Shown piece by piece: positions 58,351-64,000 of a DNA stretch of 64,000 nucleotides. Made by a program: the position numbers and the translations under genes. Under the pieces are notes generated by a model, which saw only the letters and a program-made list of their open reading frames with translations, had not been told where the DNA came from and made no database searches. The stretch is taken from the NCBI RefSeq assembly GCF_000191045.1, contig NC_015185.1, positions 1,122,501 to 1,186,500 on the forward strand, in the 5' to 3' direction. Position 1 is the stretch's first letter, and every line of letters starts with the position of its first letter. This DNA is from Desulfurobacterium thermolithotrophum DSM 11699. GTDB lineage: Bacteria > Aquificota > Aquificia > Desulfurobacteriales > Desulfurobacteriaceae.

Positions 58351-58809
58351 ATGTTAGAAGATATAAAAGAAAGGATACAGGAAGAATTTGGATTTAAAAC
58401 AGAACCTTATGACACTAACATATTGCTTGTTCATGGAGAGAAAGAAAAGATAAAAGATTTCCTTAAATTTCTAAAACATTCAGGATTTAACTATCCTCAT
58501 ACAATTTCTGTTGTTGATTACACACCGAAAGGAGAAGGATTTCAAATAAACTATATTATTGAAAATATAGAGGAGAAGAAATTCGTAATTGTAAGAGTAA
58601 ATTTATTGGAAGATGAACTTTTTATTCCTTCCGTCTGTGATGTTTTCCCAGCTTTACAACCACATGAAAGGGAAGCTTGGGAAATGTTCGGTATTGAATT
58701 TGTTGGAAATCCAAGGCTTGAAGTTATGCTTTTACCAGAATGGGCAAAGGGAACATTTCCTTTAAGAAAATCTTATGATTTTGAGAAGCATCGCAAGGAG
58801 AAAAAATAA
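58351..58809 (+). CDS. nuoC: NADH-quinone oxidoreductase subunit C
   Basis: The 152-residue peripheral subunit (30-kDa family) has the C-terminal signature HEREAWEMFGIEFVGNPRL and FPLRKSYD. It is a separate gene, not fused to nuoD. I use the ATG at 58351, whose AGGAG site lies at the IS110 right end. The frame is open into the IS element but that is not coding for NuoC. It overlaps nuoD by one base. Confidence 0.92.
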   Translation: MLEDIKERIQEEFGFKTEPYDTNILLVHGEKEKIKDFLKFLKHSGFNYPHTISVVDYTPKGEGFQINYIIENIEEKKFVIVRVNLLEDELFIPSVCDVFPALQPHEREAWEMFGIEFVGNPRLEVMLLPEWAKGTFPLRKSYDFEKHRKEKK

Positions 58810-59975
58810 TGGCTGATATATCTCAATTAGGATTCTCCTTTGTAGTAGAAGAAAGAAAAGAAGTAAGTGGCAAAGATTTAGGTTTATTACAGGAAAAGTT
58901 ACTCCAGCTTAACTGGGGAGTTCAACATCCAGCTAGTGGTCCTATGAGGTTAAAGGTTTGGATTGATGGAGATGAAGTAGTAAAGATAGATCCAGATATT
59001 GGATATGTTTTTAGGCTTCTTGAGAAGCTTGTTGAATATAGAAGCTGGATAAATGCTATCGTTAATGTGGAGAGAATCTGTTTTATGGATGATTTTGGAA
59101 CAATGACAGGTTATTCTATAACCGCGGAAAAAATTGCAGGGATAGAAATTCCTAAAAAAGCTAATTATATCAGAACAATTCTTTGTGAAGGAGGAAGAAT
59201 TGTTAGTCATCTTTTAGGCCTTGGTAGTTTTGTCGGAATTATGGGAGTTAATACGCCTATGCAATGGGCACTTATTGCAAGAGAAAAGTTTTTAGATTCT
59301 TTTGAAATTTATTCAGGTCAAAGAATTGCAACTTCCTCTATTGTTCCTGGAGGAGTTAGATATGAACCTACCAAAAAGTTCATAGATAAAATGTTAGAAG
59401 CAATTAACTATCTTGAAAAAGAGTTTATACCAAGATATGAAGAAGTCTTTATTGATAATCCTACTTTAAAAATGAGATCTAAAGGGGTGGGAGTTATACC
59501 TAAAGAGAAAGCTATTAAAATTGGTCTTGCAGGACCTGCATTAAGAGCATCTGGAATAGCTTCAGATATAAGAAAAGACTACCCTTATGCTGCCTATGGA
59601 GAACTCGATTTTAACGTTGTAACAAAAAAAGATGGAGATTCTTACGCGCGCTACTGCGTTTTGTTTGAAGAGCTAAAAGAATCAGTAAAGATAATTAGAC
59701 AAGCAATAGATGGACTTCCAGAAGGTGAATACAAAGTACGATTTCCTATTAAAATCCCTCCAGGAGAAGCCTATGTAAACGTTGAGTGGGCAAGGGGATG
59801 TTTTGGATTTCACCTTGTAAGCGATGGAGGTACTGGTCCTTATAGACTTAAGATGAGAGCTCCTTCTTTTGCCAACCTTTGGGCTATGCCTGAAATGATA
59901 AAGGGAGTTAAACTAGCAGATGTTCCAGTAATTTTTGCTTCTCTTTACATGTGTCATGGAGATATCGACAGATAG
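58809..59975 (+). CDS. nuoD: NADH-quinone oxidoreductase subunit D
   Basis: The 388-residue 49-kDa-family subunit lines the quinone site. Family signatures are NWGVQHPASGPMRLKVWIDG, GLGSFVGIMGVNTPMQW, GPALRASGIASDIRKDYPYA and a C-terminal DIDR. The LQLNWGVQHPASGPM start replaces the usual GPQHPAxHG and has Ser where canonical NuoD has the HG of the quinone-binding loop. That variation is known in complex I-like and hydrogenase-related enzymes. It shares a base with nuoC and is 8 nt before nuoH. Confidence 0.92.
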   Translation: MADISQLGFSFVVEERKEVSGKDLGLLQEKLLQLNWGVQHPASGPMRLKVWIDGDEVVKIDPDIGYVFRLLEKLVEYRSWINAIVNVERICFMDDFGTMTGYSITAEKIAGIEIPKKANYIRTILCEGGRIVSHLLGLGSFVGIMGVNTPMQWALIAREKFLDSFEIYSGQRIATSSIVPGGVRYEPTKKFIDKMLEAINYLEKEFIPRYEEVFIDNPTLKMRSKGVGVIPKEKAIKIGLAGPALRASGIASDIRKDYPYAAYGELDFNVVTKKDGDSYARYCVLFEELKESVKIIRQAIDGLPEGEYKVRFPIKIPPGEAYVNVEWARGCFGFHLVSDGGTGPYRLKMRAPSFANLWAMPEMIKGVKLADVPVIFASLYMCHGDIDR

Positions 59976-59983
59976 GGGGAAAA

Positions 59984-60928
59984 ATGGAACCTTGGTTTAA
60001 AGCAATTGTCTTCCCGGGATTTTTATTCCTCTTAATTGTTTTCCTACTAATATTTTACTTAGAGAGAAAAATTCTTGCAGATGTCCATCTAAGAACTGGT
60101 CCTTACTATGTTGGTAAATGGGGACTCCTTCAAACAACAGCAGATGTTTTCAAACTTCTTCAAAAGGAGTTTATTATTCAGCGTAGAGCCAATAAACTCC
60201 TTTATTCTCTCATTCCCTTTGTCGCATTTTTGATGGTTACAATAATCATTGCTTTCATACCCTTTTCAAAAAGCTCGTACGTTGTTAGTACAAGCTTTGA
60301 TCTTTTGATTGTTCTTGCAATAGTTACAAGTATGCCACCCATTTTTTTCTATGCGGGTTGGGCTTCAAAGAGTAAATATTCCTTCATTGGAGGATTAAGA
60401 GTCGTTAATCAGATGATATCCAGTGAAATTCCTATCTGGCTTTCCGCTCTTGCGGCTGCTGTTTTCTATGGAACTCTCAATCATATAGAAATAGTGGAAA
60501 AGAGCTCTTGGCTTAGTTTTTTAGTTCTACTTCCAGCATTTTTTATTTTCACGGTAGCAACATTAATCGTTACAGACAGACCTCCCTTTGATATTCCTGA
60601 AGCTGAGCAGGAAATTGTTTATGGATTTCTTACAGAATATGGAGGATTTAACTACGCACTTTTAATTCTATCAAAGCTAATAGAGCTCTTTGGCCTTTAT
60701 GCACTTGCGGTTACACTTTTTTTAGGAGGATTTAAGGGACCTTTTCTACCTGGAATATTTTGGTTCCTCTTGAAAATACTTGTCCTTTACTTTTTCACTT
60801 TTGTTTTAAGAGCTTCGACACCAAGAATAAGAATGGATCAATTGCTTAGATTTTGTTGGCAAATTTTAACTCCATTTGCTCTTCTTAACCTTATTTTCAT
60901 CATTTTTGTCAAGATGTTACTTTCATAA
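59984..60928 (+). CDS. nuoH: NADH-quinone oxidoreductase subunit H
   Basis: The 314-residue membrane subunit joins the peripheral and membrane arms at the quinone cavity. It has ERKILADVHLRTGPYYVGKWG, the charged RPPFDIPEAEQEIVYGFLTEYGG loop and RASTPRIRMDQLLRFCWQIL. I use the ATG after GGGGGAAAA. About eight transmembrane helices are visible. Confidence 0.95.
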   Translation: MEPWFKAIVFPGFLFLLIVFLLIFYLERKILADVHLRTGPYYVGKWGLLQTTADVFKLLQKEFIIQRRANKLLYSLIPFVAFLMVTIIIAFIPFSKSSYVVSTSFDLLIVLAIVTSMPPIFFYAGWASKSKYSFIGGLRVVNQMISSEIPIWLSALAAAVFYGTLNHIEIVEKSSWLSFLVLLPAFFIFTVATLIVTDRPPFDIPEAEQEIVYGFLTEYGGFNYALLILSKLIELFGLYALAVTLFLGGFKGPFLPGIFWFLLKILVLYFFTFVLRASTPRIRMDQLLRFCWQILTPFALLNLIFIIFVKMLLS

Positions 60929-60937
60929 GGAGAAAAC

Positions 60938-61447
60938 ATGGAATTTAAAGATGTAATTAAGATTCCTGCAGAAGTAGTTAAAAAGCTAATAAGAATAACA
61001 AAAGCAGTATTTAGACCAAAAGCCACGGAAGTTTGGTTGGATAAAGATATAAAAAGAGATTATCACTACAGGGGAAAACATATTATAAAAGCAGCAATTT
61101 GTATTGGTTGTGGTCTATGTGCAAGAACCTGTCCTGTTAAGTGTATAGAAATGATTCCCACAGGAGTAAAAAAACCAAGAGCTATACCTCGTGTTAAAGC
61201 TAGCGAATGTATGTTTTGCGGCTTTTGTGAAGATGTATGTCCTGCAAAACCAGAAAAAGCTATAAAGCTTACAGATATCTATGCAATGTACGTAGAACCT
61301 GGAACTTGGGACAATCTCTCAAAATATGTTTTTGAAGCAGAAGATTTTGAAAAGGCAATAGAAAAAGCAAAAAAACTGGAAGAAATGTTAGAAAAGAAAA
61401 AGCAGGAAGCATTAGAAAAAAGGGAAACAAAAGGAGAACAATCATGA
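60938..61447 (+). CDS. nuoI: NADH-quinone oxidoreductase subunit I
   Basis: The 169-residue ferredoxin-like subunit has two [4Fe-4S] motifs, CIGCGLCARTCP and CMFCGFCEDVCP. It relays electrons toward NuoB. The C-terminal 30 residues are a Lys/Glu-rich helix. Without NuoEFG nearby, it is a plausible docking point for ferredoxin, by inference. It overlaps nuoJ by 4 bp. Confidence 0.95.
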   Translation: MEFKDVIKIPAEVVKKLIRITKAVFRPKATEVWLDKDIKRDYHYRGKHIIKAAICIGCGLCARTCPVKCIEMIPTGVKKPRAIPRVKASECMFCGFCEDVCPAKPEKAIKLTDIYAMYVEPGTWDNLSKYVFEAEDFEKAIEKAKKLEEMLEKKKQEALEKRETKGEQS

Positions 61448-61920
61448 GTATTTATTTTTGGATTATCTATGCAGTAATCATTATATCTGCAATAGTAGCA
61501 CTTGAAGCAACATCTCTTCTTTGGGCAGCTATAGCTTTTGTTGTTCTTCTTTCAGAGATTGCACTTGTCTATTTCGGAATAGAAATGCCTGTTCTTGGAG
61601 GAGTTCAATTAGCCATTTATGCTGGAGGAGTAACCATTCTCGTTCTGTTTGCAATAATGATGATAGGAGAAAGTTATAAAAAACCACAAAGTAAAGCCGT
61701 TGGAGCAAAAGTTTTAAGTTTAATAATCTTGATTCTTGGAACAGCAGTTTCATTTTTCAGTGCCATAGATACTTTTTCATACAGAATTTATCCAACTCAA
61801 GTACTTGGAACAGTTTTTGTAGAAAAATACTCATTTTTCACAATTATTCTCGGTTTTATAGTTTCTGCAATTCTCTATATGGCTAATGCAATTATCTCAA
61901 AAAAGAGGGAGGCAGAATAA
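61444..61920 (+). CDS. nuoJ: NADH-quinone oxidoreductase subunit J
   Basis: The 158-residue membrane subunit has five hydrophobic helices. GVQLAIYAGGVTILVLFAIMM is the conserved TM3 with the pi-bulge region. It is directly followed by nuoK with no gap. Confidence 0.93.
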   Translation: MSIYFWIIYAVIIISAIVALEATSLLWAAIAFVVLLSEIALVYFGIEMPVLGGVQLAIYAGGVTILVLFAIMMIGESYKKPQSKAVGAKVLSLIILILGTAVSFFSAIDTFSYRIYPTQVLGTVFVEKYSFFTIILGFIVSAILYMANAIISKKREAE

Positions 61921-62229
61921 ATGTTACTTGAAGCAGATATTCACGCCTATCTTTTTTTATCGTTTTCTCTCTTTGCTGTTGGTGTATATGGACTTTTGTC
62001 AAAAAAGTCCGTAATCAGAATGCTTTTTTCTGTTGAAATGATAATAAATGCTGCCAACCTTAATTTTGTCATATTCTCAGCTCAAAGAAATCTTGACGGC
62101 CAGATTTTCACTTTTTTCACTATAGGCCTTGCAGCTCTTGAGGCAGCAGTTGGTCTTGCAATAATCATTGTCTTTTACAAAAGGTTTGGAGAGGTTATAC
62201 CCTCTAAAATAAAAAACCTGAGGTGGTAG
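61921..62229 (+). CDS. nuoK: NADH-quinone oxidoreductase subunit K
   Basis: The 102-residue, three-helix subunit has the conserved membrane glutamates in MLFSVEMIINAANLN and in ALEAAVGLAIIIVFYKRFG, which are part of the proton path. It starts right after the nuoJ stop and is followed by nuoL after 1 nt. Confidence 0.95.
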   Translation: MLLEADIHAYLFLSFSLFAVGVYGLLSKKSVIRMLFSVEMIINAANLNFVIFSAQRNLDGQIFTFFTIGLAALEAAVGLAIIIVFYKRFGEVIPSKIKNLRW

Positions 62230-62230
62230 A

Positions 62231-64000
62231 ATGGAATTTTGGGTCTACTCTTTAATTGGAATATTTTTCCTTGGTAGCATACTTGCTTTTATAGTAGGAA
62301 AGTTCACACAGAAATGGAATTCTTTTTGGGTCGCAGTTATCACTGGAGCCATAGGTTTCGTAACTTCTTGTTACATAGCTTTAAATATAGGAAATTCTCC
62401 AATAGCTCATGAGTTTGAGTGGTTTCGATTTGGTAATTTTTCAATTCCTCTTGGAATCTATGTTGATACTCTTTCCATTTTAATGGTCTTAATTGCCACA
62501 GGAATTGGTTTCTTAGACATAGTCTTTTCTAAAGGTTATATGGAAGAAGATGAATCTCCCCACAGATATTATTTTGAAAAGCTCTTTTTCATTGGTTCGA
62601 TGGTTGGTCTTGTTTTTGTTAGCAATCTAATAGGTCTTTACATATTCTGGGAAGGAGTAGGTCTTTGTTCCTACCTTTTAATAGGCTACTGGTACTGGAA
62701 AAAGAACGCTGCAGAAGCAGCTTTAAAAGCTTTTGTAATGACAAGATTTGGTGATGTCTTTATGTTAGCAGGTATCATTGTTTCTCTTGTTTTTCTTGGA
62801 ACTGTTAACTTTCAAGAACTTAATGCTTTAAGTGTTATAGGAGCTTTTAGTGCAAAACTAGGCTTCATAATTTCTATATTAATATTCATTGGAGCTATTG
62901 GTAAATCCGCTCAATTTCCGCTCTTTCCTTGGCTTCTTGATGCAATGGAAGGACCAACTACAGTTTCTGCCCTCATTCACGCTGCTACGATGGTTAATGC
63001 TGGTGTTTATCTCGTTGCAAGAATGTTTCCATTTTTTGACTATTCTAATGCCCTAATTATCGTTGCTTTTGTAGGAGCAATTTCTGCATTCATCGCAGCA
63101 ACGGGTGCTTTAGTACACAAAGAGATAAAAAAAGTTCTTGCTTTTTCTACTATGGAGCACTTAGCCCTTATGTTCGTTGCTCTTGGTGTAGGTTCTGTCG
63201 CCGCAGGTATATTTCATCTTACAAGCCATGCCATCTTTAAGGCTCTTTTATTCCTTGCAGCTGGTGCTGTCATACATATGACTCACCATACAAAAGATGC
63301 ATTTAAATTAGGTGGTCTCTATAAATACATGCCTCAAACTGCTTTTCTATTCTTAATAGGAATTCTTGCTTTATCTGGTATTCCTCCTTTTAATGGATTC
63401 TTTAGCAAAGATTGGATACTTACTGAATCCTATAGATTTGGAAATCCTGTAATTTTTGGTCTTACTTTTGTTTCAGCTGTTTTGGCAGTTGCTTACGGTT
63501 TTAGGCTTTGGTTTGTTCTCTTTACTGGTAACCCTTCAGAAAGGTCTAAACATGCCAAAGAAGCTTATCCTGTAATGCTGTTTCCTCTTTATGTTCTTGC
63601 AGCGTTTACTCTTATTACTGCCTTTTTTAAGGAAAAAATTATTTACTTCATCTTTGAAGAAGTTCATGAACCTTTTTACATGAATTTATTTATGATAACT
63701 ATGGTTGTTATGTTTATTCTTTTTTCAATTATTTATTTAATCTACTATAAGAAAAAATTTAGCACTGAAAAGTTTCTTGCACATCCAATTGGTTCAGCTG
63801 TTAACTTCTTTTTTTACAAAGGTTGGCTAATAGATGACGCTATTAAATGGACGTGCAAAAATATTTTTTACGGTTCCATCGCTAAAGCTATCGAATGGAT
63901 TGATACCAATGTTATTGATGGAGCTGTAAATGGAACTGCAAAATTTGCTTTAGTTTGTTGGGAAAAAGGTAGAAAAATACAAACTGGTAATTTAATTCAC
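62231..64000 (+). CDS. nuoL: NADH-quinone oxidoreductase subunit L, 3' end beyond the window
   Basis: At least 590 codons are open to the window's right edge with no stop. The antiporter-like proton-pumping subunit begins MEFWVYSLIGIFFLGS after AGGTGGTAG. Conserved features are the glutamate of FWEGVGLCSYLLIGYW, GKSAQFPLFPWLLDAMEGPTT with the key Lys, ALIHAATMVNAGVYL, and HxxxHAxFKALLFLAAG. The distal amphipathic lateral helix region (residues 520-590) has begun. nuoM and nuoN are expected next. Confidence 0.95.
   Translation, partial: MEFWVYSLIGIFFLGSILAFIVGKFTQKWNSFWVAVITGAIGFVTSCYIALNIGNSPIAHEFEWFRFGNFSIPLGIYVDTLSILMVLIATGIGFLDIVFSKGYMEEDESPHRYYFEKLFFIGSMVGLVFVSNLIGLYIFWEGVGLCSYLLIGYWYWKKNAAEAALKAFVMTRFGDVFMLAGIIVSLVFLGTVNFQELNALSVIGAFSAKLGFIISILIFIGAIGKSAQFPLFPWLLDAMEGPTTVSALIHAATMVNAGVYLVARMFPFFDYSNALIIVAFVGAISAFIAATGALVHKEIKKVLAFSTMEHLALMFVALGVGSVAAGIFHLTSHAIFKALLFLAAGAVIHMTHHTKDAFKLGGLYKYMPQTAFLFLIGILALSGIPPFNGFFSKDWILTESYRFGNPVIFGLTFVSAVLAVAYGFRLWFVLFTGNPSERSKHAKEAYPVMLFPLYVLAAFTLITAFFKEKIIYFIFEEVHEPFYMNLFMITMVVMFILFSIIYLIYYKKKFSTEKFLAHPIGSAVNFFFYKGWLIDDAIKWTCKNIFYGSIAKAIEWIDTNVIDGAVNGTAKFALVCWEKGRKIQTGNLIH

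Overview
This 64 kb window is AT-rich, densely coding bacterial chromosome. The evidence points to a thermophilic, chemolithoautotrophic Aquificota of the Desulfurobacteriaceae type. It carries a reductive-TCA operon (aconitase, monomeric NADP-isocitrate dehydrogenase, ATP-citrate-lyase-type subunits), a complex I cluster with no NADH-input genes between nuoA and nuoL, an endonuclease-type MutL, Gram-negative envelope genes (Lpt, KdsC, RND efflux) and many TTG/GTG starts. The assignment is inferred from gene content, not from rRNA.

Layout. 1-6052 (minus): acn-icd-aclB-aclA. 6171-7349: rtcB. 7387-10449 (minus): two uncharacterised genes, one DUF505-like. 10544-11668: an IS481-like element. 11743-13191: mutL, convergent with pstCAB (minus, to 15756). 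15852-20236: dnaE-accA. 20267-28441: response regulator, histidine kinase, PAP2 protein and a TolC/adaptor/RND efflux system in one overlapping operon. 28492-30039 (minus): cold-shock protein then DEAD-box helicase, with a terminator-like hairpin in front of each start. 30187-31310: a frameshifted second copy of the IS481-like element. 31439-37987: a membrane-fused GltD-like oxidoreductase, metH, apt and a class A PBP. 38070-45901: gyrA interrupted by an intein, serS and four pilin-like genes. 45898-48119 (minus): kdsC-lptC-lptA-lptB. 48226-48801 (minus): a DUF1847 gene. 48936-55837: leuD-leuB-[IS110 copy A]-asd-roadblock-UPF0173-patatin, then a LysM/M23 protein. 55844-56029 (minus): a small TatA-like gene. 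56199-64000: nuoAB-[IS110 copy B]-nuoCDHIJKL, running off the end. No stretch over 300 bases lacks a gene or element. I recognised no rRNA, tRNA or CRISPR.

Three things stand out. First, the promoter regions of the two central energy/carbon operons (nuo and acn-icd-acl) carry the same array: TTTACAN heptamers at an exact 11-bp period, five at nuo and three at acn, in the same orientation toward the gene and 12-13 bp from a TAGTAT box. This suggests one OmpR/PhoB-type regulator couples carbon fixation to respiration. Second, the csp-helicase unit appears to be governed by two terminator-like hairpins placed just before the start codons. The first has a competing antiterminator pairing, and the two loops are complementary over 8 nt. 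Third, two near-identical 1335-bp IS110-type elements are each inserted exactly in the Shine-Dalgarno sequence of a downstream gene (asd, nuoC). Their right end restores that sequence, and each has a GC-rich structured 5' region that looks like a bridge RNA.
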